DNA of 64,000 bases from Pseudoips prasinana (GCA_951640165.1 OX621260.1:16014001-16078000); one strand, 5' to 3'; positions 45,174 to 55,792 are shown, counted from the first letter of the stretch. Made by a program: numbers and translations. The notes: a model not told the origin generated them from the sequence alone.

Positions 45174-46067
45174 ATGCAGTGCGACCTGTGCCATGGTCAA
45201 TTCACAGAAGGGGCTCAGTGCAGTGCTTTTGGTAAAAACCTTGACTTCAGTTGTGCTAAAATAGCTGAATCAGGATGGAAATGTCCACCATGCAAATCGT
45301 CATCCCCAGCCCCATCACCGTTGCCGACACCAACCAAGACACCAGTTACCCTGGAATCTATCATGGCGGAATTGCTGAACATTAAAGAACAATTGATTGT
45401 ATTGCCAACGTTAATTCAAGATATTAAGAATATTAAATCCGACCTGCAAACGCTGAAATCTTCTTGCGAGTTTGCCACCCAAAAAGTTGAAGACTTCGAC
45501 AAAAAGCTACCAAAAGCGGAAAGTAGAATTACTCAGCTTGAATCAATCAGCGTCGAGTTACAGGCTAGTGTAGCTACTCTTAAATTGGAGCAATTTAAAA
45601 GTGACCAAAGATCGCGACTAAATAACATTGAAATTAAGGGGATACCGCAAAGAAAGGATGAAAACCTGTTTAAAATTTTATCAGATATTGGTACCAAGGT
45701 GGAGTACGAAATTCCAAAAACGCAAGTTAACTATATTTCAAGAATACCATCACTGAACTCCAAACAAAAACCAATAATTGTTAGCTTCTTAAACCGCTAC
45801 GCCAAAGAGGACTTCATAGCAGCAGCCCGTGCTCTAAAGAATTTGAATACCGAAGACCTAGGATATCCAGACACGTCTCAGCGAGTTTATATCAACGATC
45901 ACTTGAACGCGGAATCAAAAATGTTACTGAACAAGACGAAAGAAGCAGCTAAGAACGCCAAATATAACTATGTCTGGGTTAAATTTGGAAAAATCCATGT
46001 CCGTAAGAGTGACACAACTCCTTCATTCACCATTAATAAGATCCAAGATTTAAACAAAATCGCTTAG
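45174..46067 (+). CDS. LINE2 ORF1 protein: degenerate finger, coiled coil, C-terminal RNA-binding region
   Basis: An intact 297-codon ORF. The N-terminus looks like a PHD-type finger with C3, C6, C16, C27, C37 and C40, but the expected fourth Cys (F19) and the His (near D24) are missing. Residues ~45-62 are Pro/Ser-rich (PAPSPLPTPTKTP). A coiled coil covers ~65-150. The rest resembles LINE ORF1 / baculovirus FP-like C-terminal regions (IEIKGIPQRKDENL, VYINDHLNAESKMLL, YNYVWVKFGKIHVR). Such proteins package LINE RNA. The ATG at 45174 follows the leader hairpin, and no upstream in-frame start is preferable. The loss of zinc ligands may be family-specific or decay. Confidence 0.8.
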   Translation: MQCDLCHGQFTEGAQCSAFGKNLDFSCAKIAESGWKCPPCKSSSPAPSPLPTPTKTPVTLESIMAELLNIKEQLIVLPTLIQDIKNIKSDLQTLKSSCEFATQKVEDFDKKLPKAESRITQLESISVELQASVATLKLEQFKSDQRSRLNNIEIKGIPQRKDENLFKILSDIGTKVEYEIPKTQVNYISRIPSLNSKQKPIIVSFLNRYAKEDFIAAARALKNLNTEDLGYPDTSQRVYINDHLNAESKMLLNKTKEAAKNAKYNYVWVKFGKIHVRKSDTTPSFTINKIQDLNKIA

Positions 46068-46232
46068 TCTCTAGCATAATATGTATAGTTTTTTTATTCA
46101 TAACAATAATTACTGAAAGAAAAGAAAGAAAGAAAATCCATTTATTCAGTAAACTGACACAGATAATAATAACAATATATATAAATGTATACAAACAGAA
46201 GTCCTTAATTCTTATCTGTGTGAGTCCGAATT

Positions 46233-46293
46233 GGTCCCATCTCAGCACTAGCTGCAACATTAACAGTTGCAGCGCTGGTTTTATGATGGAACC
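46233..46293 (-). other. Three-tier 3' UTR hairpin, LINE3
   Basis: Outer stem: 46233-46241 with 46285-46293 (one G-U pair in the minus sense). Middle stem: TCAGC 46242-46246 with 46274-46278. Inner stem: GCTGCAAC 46251-46258 with GTTGCAGC 46266-46273, perfect. The longer unpaired strip is on the RNA 5' side (minus sense), as in the other copies. Confidence 0.75.
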
Positions 46294-46941
46294 ACGTAAA
46301 ATAACTCACGAACAATTAGTGTACAGGTCGCAGTTAGAATTTTACAGTACCTGGACACCAAAATATAACTTATAGCTAATTTAAACAATAAATGTATGCA
46401 AGAACGAACTTAATAAATAAATATTAATAAATTAACACCAATTTGGAGATGCATAACACAGACAGTATATAAAATAATTGTTATAATGTCGACATTCTGC
46501 TCATAATTCGTCCATAACAATACATAAGTGCACCAATAAAAAATGACATTACATTTATTTAATCCATATTTTTTAGCTGAGTCGGTCAATTATATGCTCT
46601 TGGATTGACTGTCAGACAGATGTCAAGAAAAAAGGGACGCGGAAATTGAATTACTTGAAAAATCTAATATGAACAGTAAATTATTATGCTTCTTAATACT
46701 AAGTTTATAGCGTAAATATGTTTGATGTATAAGTAAAAGTGGTAATTGTGAATTTTCGATATAAAAGTGAAATATGTATGAAAACAATATTGATCGAGTA
46801 ATGGTGATGCTATTGTGACGGAGTTCTTCACTGCATGAGCGTCTGGGCATTGTTGTGTTGAGCTCATTAATAGTGTGTCTTGCGGTACTCCTTCCCACAA
46901 AAGTGTGCAAAGAGATGGGTAAGTTCAGCCTTGAAAAAGTA
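46294..46941 (-). other. LINE3 3' untranslated region, no gene seen
   Basis: AT-rich sequence between the end of ORF2 and the hairpin. It is longer than in the related LINE5, so it may hold another old insertion. Short frames here (for example 46623-46910 minus) show no recognisable protein. Confidence 0.4.
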
Positions 46942-49802
46942 TTAAAGAGTATTTGAACTGAGTTTTTGTCGCGTCAACAATTCATTTTTATAATTGGCAT
47001 TAAATGTATATACTGTTCGCAGGCACTTCAACGGAGGAGGTATATTGCACCAGACCTTTGCGGCGGCATATTTAAAAGATCCACGAAAAGCTGCAGTCCT
47101 ATGTCTCGGAATTAGGATCAGGTGAGCTGAAGACCTGGTTTTATAACTATTGACATCTGTTGACCAAGTTAATTTCTTGTACAGATACTCAGGCCTTTTG
47201 TTGGCAATCACACCAAATACAAGAGTTGCCAAGTGGAGTAGTCTACGAGCTGACATTTTTAACATGTTGCCACTATTTATGTACAATGTTACATGTGTTC
47301 GTGGTGGTACATTAAAACAGAAACGGGCACAGGCATTTTGTATCCGCTGGACTAGCCGTTGTGTTCTAGCCAGTAGACAGGCTCCATACACAGTGTCTGC
47401 ATAATTTAGGCGAGAGAGGATAAGTGACTCACATAGTAATATGCGTATATCGGTGTTTATGTAAGGTCTTATTCGATACAATAGTTTGAGGCGATAAAAG
47501 CAATTTTGAACTGCACTTGCTACATGCTTTTCAAACTGTAATAGTGGATCGAAAATAACACCCAGGTTGCGAGCCTCATATACCTGCTCTATAGAGTCTC
47601 CATCAATTTTAATAGTAGGGCGATACTGCTCCATTTGACTTATGGTGTTTTTCGACCCCATAACCATAAACTTTGATTTTGATGGGTTTAGGACTAGTGA
47701 ATTTTCACATGCCCACTTAGATACTTTACTTAAATCATAATTTATTTTTGTTACAGAGTCAAGACAGTCTTTGGGATGGCATGAGAGATACAGTTGCAGA
47801 TCATCTGCATATTGAAGGAATTTGCAATAAGTTATGGAATGGACAATGTCTGCACTGTAAATCAAGAACAGCAGAGGCCCAAGTATTGAGCCTTGTGGTA
47901 CGCCCCTGTTTACTTGACGAAGCGAGGATGAAGCTTCATGATTATTTTTGTCACCACTAATCCGTACTAATTGGTATCTTTTTGTAAGGTAACTATGAAA
48001 CCACTTAACTGTCTCCACACTGCACCCATAGTATGTCAGTTTGGACAATAGAAGGGAAATATTTATACAGTCGAATGCACGAGAGAAGTCTAGTAAAGTT
48101 AATATCGTTCCCATGCCCTGGTCCCTGGCCTGGAGTATATTATCCACTACATCAATTAAAGCTGTAGTAGTGCTGTGGCCTTTACGGAAGCCTGATTGCC
48201 TGGAAGGTAAAATACCAAATTGTTCTACATATTTGCTTAATTGGTCACATACCACCCTCTCCAAAATTTTGGATATACATGGCAATAAGCTAATTGGGCG
48301 AAGATCCTTAGTATCATTGGGACTATCTTTTTTAGGTATTGGTCTTACAATAGCAGTCTTCCATATGTCGGGGAAAGTTGATGTTGACACTGACCTGTTT
48401 ATGATTCTCGTGAGGGTTGTCAGTGTTTGTGGCAGTGTCAGTGTTAACATGTCTAGTGATATGTCATCTATTCCCATGGCATTAGACCTAAGGTTATGGA
48501 TAATCTTTGATACCTGCTCCTCATTGACTAACTGAATTTGAAAACTACCACAACCAAACCTGTTGAATTCAAACTGTGTAAGATGGGATATAGTTACTTC
48601 ATCACTACTAGGTATATTTAAAAAGTGAATGTTTAAAAGTTCAGGATTGTTGCAGTGCTGTGGTAAATCTTGGCTTTGGGTTTTGTGCTTTGTTAAATTT
48701 TTCTTAATGGACTTCCATAATATTTTAGGTTGTTTTATTTTGCTGTTAATATGAGTCTTAAAGTAAGCAGTCTTTTCTCTGTCTATGGCTGCCCTTACTT
48801 CATATTTAAGTTTCTTATAGAATTCTAAATGAATGTCTGATTTGGTCCGCCTAGACTTAGTGTGCTGTTTGTCCCTTATTTGCATCATATCTTTAATAGT
48901 GGTGGTGATCCAGGGATAAGATACTTCTTTAATCAAAATTCTTTTAACTGGAGCATGTAGATCAAATAAAGTTGTAATGTAGTTGTTTAGAGTCTCAACC
49001 ATGCAATTGACATCTCCTAGCTTGCCTATGGAGTCCCAGTCTATACACCCTAAGTCATACTGGAATAAGTCTTGCAGTATGTCATTTAATGGCCGATATC
49101 TTACCCAGAAAGGGGCAGGTTTATAAACCTTAAAGTTAAGTTCAGTTGTGGCGATAGCATGATGTCCAAGGTCAGGTATGTGGTTTACTGATACTCCACG
49201 GACAGAGGCATCTGTACAAATCAAGTCAATCAAGGTCGCACTGTGATCAGTAAAATGAGTTGGTTCCGTAATTATATTAATGAGATTGGTGCTGTGTAGA
49301 AAACAGTTGAGTAGCTTCACTTTGTTATCAGAGGTATCAAGTAAATTAATGTTAAAGTCGCCCAGTAATACTATTTTATCAACATTCCGGAAGGAAGTAA
49401 CAGAATCAGTAATGGCGTCAAGAAATACGCTGACATCGAGCCAGGGCGGCCTGTACGCGGTGCCGACGACCACCGATTGTGTGTTCACGCTCACCGGAGC
49501 CACATCTGCTCTACAGTTGGTACAGACGGGTGCGGCAACGCGCGGACTCGCAGCCCCTGACGCACGTAAAACCCAACGCCGCCACCTCGCGACCTTCCCG
49601 AGACAGCTGTACGTGGCATGTGTTGTAGTCTATAGTTAGGAACGAATGGTGCCCTACCTTCCTCTCCCGCTTTGATCCAGGTTTCGTTTATTGCCATTAA
49701 GTCCACATCCAGATTCTCCATGGCTACTATAAATTCCTCATGCCGTGTTCCGAGTGACCCCGCGTTGAAAAGTCCAACTTTTAATTGTTTTTGTTTAACC
49801 AT
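46942..49802 (-). pseudogene. LINE3 ORF2: endonuclease and reverse transcriptase with one frame change
   Basis: The start at 49802 gives an APE-type endonuclease N-terminus (VGLFNAGSLGTRHEEF, DLMAINETWIK, RSRGGGVGFYVRQGL). That frame stops near 49491. The adjacent frame continues from ~49503 for ~850 codons with VVVGTAYRPPWLD, VLLGDFNINLL and an SDHS-like region. The RT shows AMGIDDISLDML, KKDSPNDTKDLRPISLLP, SGFRKGHSTTTALI, LDFSRAFDCI, GVPQGSILGPLLFLIYSAD and YADDLQLYL at about residue 565 of the second part. The C-terminus has CARFCF and FRGSFKYAAAKVWCNIP. The single frame change near 49495 is the only evident lesion, so the copy is young or a sequencing indel is possible. Confidence 0.88.
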
Positions 49803-50239
49803 TTGTGTATAATAAGTAATGTGTGTATTGATATGAGATGTATTGAGTGTTAACCAATAATGTGAACTGTATGTAGAATAAGCTATAACCTGTGTCTATA
49901 TATTTAGACAATTTACACAATATAGTCAAGAAAATATCTATACAAATAAAACGATGACATTGTAAATATTTATATAAGTTAAACCCTATGTTTATTAATT
50001 TAGAAAATTGACAATAAGCCGATAAAAGAATAATGTTTAAATGAATAATACAATGTAATTGTAAATATTTACATGAGCCACTCTTAACCAAATTGTGCAA
50101 ACATGATATATTCAATAGGTGAAATATGGTGTATATGCAGATCCTAAACTGTAAATATGATATAAAGACAGCACTAAGAATAATCACATTAGTAAGAGGA
50201 GTAATAGTACCACTTTTTACATTATTCTTCTTCACAACA
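49803..50239 (-). other. LINE3 spacer between ORF1 and ORF2
   Basis: About 437 bp of AT-rich sequence with no supported gene. It is long for an inter-ORF gap in this type of LINE and could include a lost ORF1 tail or ORF2 start. Confidence 0.4.
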
Positions 50240-51331
50240 TTATGCTTCTTTGTCAAACGACTGCTCGCCAAAAACACGACGGATGTCAGCCTCTGTTCGG
50301 ATCACAAAGGTGCGCTTTCCATCAGATTCCTTTGCCAATATTTTACCATGCTTAGTCCAAGTGAAACGCCAATTAACGCGCTGGGCAGCCTGTCGAACGA
50401 GGTAGAACAGATGCCTGTTGACGTATGTTAGCCTCTCGTTGACATAGAACCTCTGGGGCGGCGCAGCCAGGCCGAGGTGCTCGGTGTCGACAGCTCGGCG
50501 GACGCGCGCCGCGCGCAGCAGCTCGTCGCGCAGCTGGCGGCGCGCGAGGCGCAGCACGACGCGGCGCGCGCGCGGCGCCGGCCCGCTCGCAGCGCCAGGC
50601 AAGCCAGGCTCGGCCACTCGCCCGGGGCCCAGGCCCACCCGTTCGGCAAACACTATGTCTCGCGCTTCGAGGGTGACCCCAAGCTTCTTGGCAACTAGTT
50701 CAACGGTGTGTATGATGTTCTCACCCCTATCTTCAGGGAGGTTAGTGATCTCCAAATCCGAGCTCAACAGATCCTGATCTCGATCATTAATCTGTGACTT
50801 CAGCTGCGCCACTGTATTTTCCAGCTGCTTAACGGAGTCATCTGTTGCTGTGGTGGGTGGTCTTTTTTCAATGACTGTAATCTTTGATTCCAAGTCATTG
50901 ACCCGTTGCTCACACTTAGACACCCGCGTCCCTAGTGCTGATACCTGATCCGTCAGCTTCCTGATATCTCGCCTAACTTCAGCCCTCATCTGCTGAATTT
51001 CAGACTTGATTTGTCTGAGCAATTCCACCTGTGATATTGGCGCTTCATTCGGGTCCTCTTCATGCTCCAAGTCGGTCAGCTCTCCAGCATCTTCAAATGC
51101 GGTGTTGGGGCTATTTTGCGACATAGAACTGCAGCTGTTTGCGTCCGTCTCTTTATTCAGGGTTTTTGCCCTGGAATTGGAGTTTACGCGACATCCGCCA
51201 CACTTCCAGGTACCCGCTTTCGGTACTGCAGACAGCTGAACACAGTCTAGATGGTATTTTTTCCTGCAGTTACTGCAGGTGGCGCCTCCACGTACTGACA
51301 AAAATTTACCACAATGCGCACAGTTGGTCAT
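50240..51331 (-). CDS. LINE3 ORF1 protein: PHD-type finger, coiled coil, C-terminal RNA-binding region
   Basis: An intact 363-codon ORF. The N-terminal finger is complete (C4, C7, C19, C22, H27, C30, C44, C47), unlike that of LINE2 ORF1. An acidic linker follows at ~70-95, then a coiled coil at ~97-190, and a C-terminal region with FYVNERLTYVNRHLFYLV, NWRFTWTKHGKIL and FVIRTEADIRRVF. Residues ~225-295 are very Arg/Ala/Gly-rich because the DNA at ~50455-50690 is strongly GC-rich compared with the rest of the element. The role is nucleic-acid binding in the LINE particle. The ATG at 51331 directly precedes the finger and is a credible start. Confidence 0.85.
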   Translation of the reverse strand: MTNCAHCGKFLSVRGGATCSNCRKKYHLDCVQLSAVPKAGTWKCGGCRVNSNSRAKTLNKETDANSCSSMSQNSPNTAFEDAGELTDLEHEEDPNEAPISQVELLRQIKSEIQQMRAEVRRDIRKLTDQVSALGTRVSKCEQRVNDLESKITVIEKRPPTTATDDSVKQLENTVAQLKSQINDRDQDLLSSDLEITNLPEDRGENIIHTVELVAKKLGVTLEARDIVFAERVGLGPGRVAEPGLPGAASGPAPRARRVVLRLARRQLRDELLRAARVRRAVDTEHLGLAAPPQRFYVNERLTYVNRHLFYLVRQAAQRVNWRFTWTKHGKILAKESDGKRTFVIRTEADIRRVFGEQSFDKEA

Positions 51332-52093
51332 TCTAAGGTAAACAGATAGCGTTAGTACTTCTGTTAGCTACTAGATGGCGCTACGCGATCAATAATGTCT
51401 GTCTTATATTTAAATATTGTATTTTGATGTAATTAATACAACAAGGCGGGTTATTATAGGTAATTTATATAATTAGGCCGAATCCAGGCACTTAACTGAC
51501 AGTTTATAGTACTTATATAAATATCACTTTCACTTTTAGTTCACTGTGAGGTAGTTTATAAGATGTAAGTTATGTTAAAGTTGTATAATTTAGTTTATAT
51601 TACACTATATTTTTAAATAACAATTGTTCTTATTAATCACAATATTATCCACTTCGGGCAACAAAAATCTTGCACAGTTATTACTTTATTTAATTAATAT
51701 TAATGAGTTTTTATTTTTTAACTGGGAGCTATACCTTCACGTTTGACAGTTGACAGTTTGCCCGAGAGACACTTACTACAGACTCCAACTGCATGCACTT
51801 ATTCACTTTGTAAATGGTTGAGCTCACCTGAGACGCTTATCAGTACTTTACCCCACCTATGCGCGTGCATCTATCGTCCCGTTCACTATTCAGTAAAAAA
51901 TGTATACCATACTGCTATCTTGCTCGCACCACAGCACGCATCCTTTGGCTATTTGCGTCGGAATGGGAAGTGCATATTTTGTACGCAAGATACACCTGTT
52001 ATCTTATTGCGCTCCTACGCACTATTTGTACCGTCGTTAGAAACAATTAAACATAATAATATTCATAACTTCAAGTTTCCTAAATTACTTTAA
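51332..52093 (-). other. Probable LINE3 5' leader
   Basis: About 760 bp upstream of ORF1 (minus sense), AT-rich at both ends with a more balanced middle (51730-52040). Small frames exist but I recognise none. This is where an internal promoter would lie. Confidence 0.4.
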
Positions 52094-52330
52094 AGAAGAA
52101 GAAGAAACAAATTTTTATTTTCATAAAGTACGGAAAATACATTCGATTTTAAAAAACAAACATTCAATTTTATACATTATTAATTTTATTCGTACTGGTA
52201 TGAAAAATGGCCCTATCTCAGCTAGTACTGCATTTCTGCAGTGCTGATCTTCCGATAGGGCCAGTAGGTACTGGAAGCGTGATACCAGACGAATTCACAT
52301 TATCATACTTACAAGCTAAAAAAAAATATA
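52094..52330 (-). mobile_element. LINE4: short 3' end of a LINE
   Basis: The minus strand ends in a TTCTTCTTCTT tail (52094-52107) and carries the third-family hairpin at 52209-52262. Nothing coding survives with confidence. It abuts the 5' end of LINE3 and lies within LINE2. Confidence 0.65.
52209..52262 (-). other. Three-tier 3' UTR hairpin, LINE4
   Basis: Outer stem GGCCCTATC 52209-52217 with GATAGGGCC 52254-52262 (perfect). Middle stem TCAGC 52218-52222 with GCTGA 52243-52247. Inner stem ACTGCA 52227-52232 with TGCAGT 52237-52242, loop of 4. Confidence 0.75.
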
Positions 52331-52614
52331 TTAAGATTATTATTATTATAATGAAACATAGAATAGGAAAGTACTTAGAACAGAACAGAGAGAAAAAATA
52401 TTAATAATAAAAAATATAAACAACAATTATCCTAGTCATAATCACAATTTATTCCTCGTATCGCATTATTCATGCATTTTTTTTTTTATCGATTGCATTA
52501 ATACATCATATAGATTTATAATGTCCCTTGTCTTGCCTTTATGCGTTTCCTTGTCTTGACTTTATACATATATTATCTCAAATATTATACTGTTACTACT
52601 TGAATTAAGTGATA
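52331..52614 (+). other. LINE2 inter-ORF sequence, right part
   Basis: AT-rich, no gene. It probably belongs to the LINE2 region just upstream of ORF2. Confidence 0.4.
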
Positions 52615-55600
52615 ATGCCAATTAATAGTTTAAATATGAGTAGGAATATTAATCTGACTATTTTTTATCAAAACGTTCGCGGCCTTAGGTCTAAAACACC
52701 AATTTTCTTCAGGAACTTGTGTGCGAGTGCTTATGATTTGATTGTGCTAACAGAAACATGGTTAACTGATGGGGTAAGTAGTTCTGAGCTTTTCGATAGT
52801 AGGTATATAGTTTGGCGACGCGACCGCGACTACGATCTCACGGAACAGACCCGCGGCGGCGGAGTTTTGATAGCCATTCGTAATGAGATATGCGCTACTT
52901 TACAACCTCAGTTCAGTTCTACTGCTGAGGATTTATGGATAGCAATTACTGATACAAGTGGTGTTAAGAGAACCAGTGTAACCTTGTATCTAGGTGTTTT
53001 GTATTTATGTAAACAAAACTCGGGCCTTTCTTTCTCGAACCAATTAAGTAACTATATCTCTAAGTTGGATGAAATTATTATGAACCACCCGGATGATAGA
53101 TTTTTAATACTCGGAGACTTTAATTTGAGCGGTATTTTGTGGAAAACGGGGACTAATGGTAATGCACTATCGGCTACCAATGTACATAGTGCCGACGAAT
53201 ATTCGCTAATCGATGCATTGCATACCCACAACTTAAAACAATATAATCACATAGTTAATTTACATGGCAGAACGCTGGATTTAGTGTTATCTAGTGACTT
53301 AGTTACAGTTTCGGAATGCGAGGAACCCCTGGTACCTATAGATCCCCACCATAAGGCACTAAATATTATTATTAGTTCATGCACTTTACCCTGTCTCGAG
53401 CCCGCCGCACGAATAAAATTTATTTTCCACAAAGGTGACTTCGCATCAATTAACAAGGAGATTTCTGAGATAAACTGGCATCGGGAATTTTCTGACAAGT
53501 GCATCAATGGCGCTGTTGACTGTTTTTACTCTCATATGAGGCGATTAATGGACAAATATATCCCTAAACTTGTAACGAAACCTAACAATAACTTTCCTAT
53601 ATGGTACAACAAACCATTAAAAAAATGTATCAAAGAAAAATTTAAATTCTTCCGTAAATTTAAAACCTATGGAAATATATCGGACCATGCCACTTTTAAA
53701 ATACTGAGAGAAAGATGCAAAAGTTTGGAGATCGAATGCTATAATAGTTACATTGGGTCAGTTGAGTCTTCTATTAAAAATAACCCAAAATATTTTTGGT
53801 CATACGTGAAGGCTCGTCGGAGATCCTCAAGTATTCCTAGTACTGTCACTTATGAACAATCAGTAGCTCATGATGGTAAAACAATCTGTAACTCTTTCTC
53901 TGATTATTTTTATTCTACTTTTTCACAGCCGACGCAAACACTACCGCAGTCGCAGACATTGAATGCTCATTGCAGTATGTTCAATGACTGCAATTCGGTT
54001 TCACATATATCTAATGTATACATCAAATTAAATGACGTTCATAAAATGCTCAAAACACTTGATGTCTCTAAATCAGCTGGCCCTGATCATATACGAGTAC
54101 CTCCCATTTTTCTTATTAGATGTGCCGACTCAATTTCAATTCCAGTTTGTATATTGTTTAGAAAATCACTTGCAGATTGTACGGTACCTTTACTATGGAA
54201 AAGTGCATTTATAACACCAGTACACAAAAAGGGCTCACGCACAGAAGTTTTAAACTACAGACCTATATCTAAGTTATGTGTACTGGTAAAGGTGTTCGAG
54301 AAATTAATTCATACCCAACTTTACGCTTCATTAACTAACGATTTTAGCCAGTCTCAACATGGATTTTTAAAAAAGCGCTCAACAACGTCTAATTTGCTAT
54401 TGTTGAATGACTTTATATCCGAAAAGATGAGCAAGGGAAAGCAGGTCGATGTTGTTTACACCGATTATAGCAAATGTTTCGACAGAATACAACACCACTT
54501 GTTGATAAGAAAATTGGAACTCATAGGTATATGCGGAGACTTACTTAGATGGTTTTCATCGTATGTATCTAATCGGTCGCAAGCCGTTGTCATTAATAAT
54601 TACATATCTAGCTGGGTTATCATCCCCAGTGGAGTTCCGCAAGGTTCATTGCTAGGTCCTCTGCTATTCTTAATCTTTGTAAACGACATCGACAAATGCT
54701 TTCACCACTCTCACTTACTATGTTTTGCGGACGATATGAAAATATTCTCAGCCGTGTCTTCCCATACTGAGGCTCGTAATCTTCAAGCGGATTTAAACCA
54801 TCTGACCCATTACTGCAAAGTTAATGGTCTTGATCTAAATCCGTCTAAGTGTTCAGTAACCACCTATAGTAGGAAATCAAATACTACCCTCTCTGAATAC
54901 AGTCTTAACGGACACAAACTCCGAAAATGTAATACTGTAAGAGATCTGGGCATTATTCACGACCCTAAATTACTTTTTCAAGAGCATATTGACCATATTA
55001 TAAATAAAGCATCTCAAGCATTAGGTTTTGTGATGCGAATGTCGTCTAATTTCAAAAATGCTAAGACATTCAAAATTTTATATTGCTCTTTCGTTCGTAG
55101 CACATTAGAATACGCTAGTCAAGTGTGGAACCCCCGTTATAACACGTATATTAAACGTATCGAAAATATTCAAAATAAATTTATAAAGTATCTTTGTTAC
55201 CGTTTGAAATGTAAATTTAAGTCTGAAGACTACACTGCACTATGCGCCAAATTTCATTTTCTTCCTCTAAGCATGCGGAGAGAAATCACCGATATTATGT
55301 ACTTGATGAAAATTCTATCCGGTACAGTTGATTGTCCTGATCTCCTTTCGAAAATTCAGTTCAATGTGCCTAATAAAGTGGTGAGACATCATGTTCCCAT
55401 TCATCTGCCTTTAGTGTCAACCAACTACCGCCAAAATGCGTTCCTGTGGCGAGCAAGTAATAGCTTAAATAAGCAAACTAAAAAAATTAATTTAGACATA
55501 TTTAACTCTAAACCAGAGACGGTTAGAAGGGTCCTTAGCCAAGAATTTTTTCAAAAGTTGTGTTAGTATATTATAATAATCGTTAATCTATTAGCCTTAA

Positions 55601-55792
55601 GTACGTGTTTAATTTAATTTTATTGTTATTATTTGTTTTTAATTTAAGAATACCACATATAGATTCGTAAACAATGTTTTATGCGTGGAGACCTATTAAT
55701 GGCTCTCTGTTACGTATAACATATAAAGCAAATATGTCGCTGAAAGCTGTTGGTCTTCCTAAGAAAAATAAATAAATAAAATAAATAAATAA
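52400..55792 (+). mobile_element. LINE2, 3' part (ORF2 and 3' UTR)
   Basis: It carries an uninterrupted ORF2, a ~225-bp 3' UTR ending GTTGGTCTTCC and an AATAAATAAAT tail directly against satellite. The fragment at 2298-2829 is a truncated relative. A 7-bp stem links 55687-55693 and 55752-55758. Confidence 0.8.
52615..55566 (+). CDS. LINE2 ORF2: endonuclease and reverse transcriptase, intact
   Basis: An unbroken frame of ~983 codons from the ATG at 52615 (a GTG two codons earlier is unlikely; another ATG at 52636 is possible). The endonuclease spans ~10-235: LTIFYQNVRGLRSK, VLTETWL, RGGGVLIAIR, LILGDFNLSG (~167) and DPHHKAL. The linker has YFWSYVKARRRS. The RT spans ~500-770: SAGPDHIRV, KKGSRTEVLNYRPIS, HGFLKKRSTTSNLL, VYTDYSKCFDRI, SGVPQGSLLGPLLFLIFVNDI (first 20 residues typical) and CFADDMKIF (~705). 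The C-terminal domain ends like the fragment at 2341-2604. All core motifs are present, so the enzyme could be functional. The clade is Jockey/CR1-like, not settled. Confidence 0.92.
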   Translation: MPINSLNMSRNINLTIFYQNVRGLRSKTPIFFRNLCASAYDLIVLTETWLTDGVSSSELFDSRYIVWRRDRDYDLTEQTRGGGVLIAIRNEICATLQPQFSSTAEDLWIAITDTSGVKRTSVTLYLGVLYLCKQNSGLSFSNQLSNYISKLDEIIMNHPDDRFLILGDFNLSGILWKTGTNGNALSATNVHSADEYSLIDALHTHNLKQYNHIVNLHGRTLDLVLSSDLVTVSECEEPLVPIDPHHKALNIIISSCTLPCLEPAARIKFIFHKGDFASINKEISEINWHREFSDKCINGAVDCFYSHMRRLMDKYIPKLVTKPNNNFPIWYNKPLKKCIKEKFKFFRKFKTYGNISDHATFKILRERCKSLEIECYNSYIGSVESSIKNNPKYFWSYVKARRRSSSIPSTVTYEQSVAHDGKTICNSFSDYFYSTFSQPTQTLPQSQTLNAHCSMFNDCNSVSHISNVYIKLNDVHKMLKTLDVSKSAGPDHIRVPPIFLIRCADSISIPVCILFRKSLADCTVPLLWKSAFITPVHKKGSRTEVLNYRPISKLCVLVKVFEKLIHTQLYASLTNDFSQSQHGFLKKRSTTSNLLLLNDFISEKMSKGKQVDVVYTDYSKCFDRIQHHLLIRKLELIGICGDLLRWFSSYVSNRSQAVVINNYISSWVIIPSGVPQGSLLGPLLFLIFVNDIDKCFHHSHLLCFADDMKIFSAVSSHTEARNLQADLNHLTHYCKVNGLDLNPSKCSVTTYSRKSNTTLSEYSLNGHKLRKCNTVRDLGIIHDPKLLFQEHIDHIINKASQALGFVMRMSSNFKNAKTFKILYCSFVRSTLEYASQVWNPRYNTYIKRIENIQNKFIKYLCYRLKCKFKSEDYTALCAKFHFLPLSMRREITDIMYLMKILSGTVDCPDLLSKIQFNVPNKVVRHHVPIHLPLVSTNYRQNAFLWRASNSLNKQTKKINLDIFNSKPETVRRVLSQEFFQKLC

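Larger units (their letters stand above)
45074..46115 (+). mobile_element. LINE2, 5' part (leader and ORF1)
   Basis: The element starts abruptly at CAGTTCC after satellite, carries a ~100-bp leader and ORF1, and breaks at ~46115 where the minus-strand LINE3 tail begins. Its ORF2 half resumes near 52400. Both ORFs lie on the same strand in the order expected for one LINE. Confidence 0.75.
46116..52093 (-). mobile_element. LINE3: near-complete LINE inserted in LINE2
   Basis: A minus-strand element of ~6 kb. Its 3' end is a TTTCTTTCTTTC-type simple tail at 46116-46136. It has a three-tier 3' UTR hairpin (46233-46293), ORF2 (46942-49802, one frame change), ORF1 (50240-51331) and ~750 bp of probable 5' leader up to ~52093. 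The C-terminal and RT features are of the Jockey/R1 type and match LINE5. The 5' limit is approximate and I did not find a convincing target duplication. Confidence 0.75.

Noticed and set aside
46623..46910. Small minus-strand ORFs in the LINE3 3' UTR.
   Set aside because: No recognisable domain and AT-driven composition; they lie in untranslated sequence.
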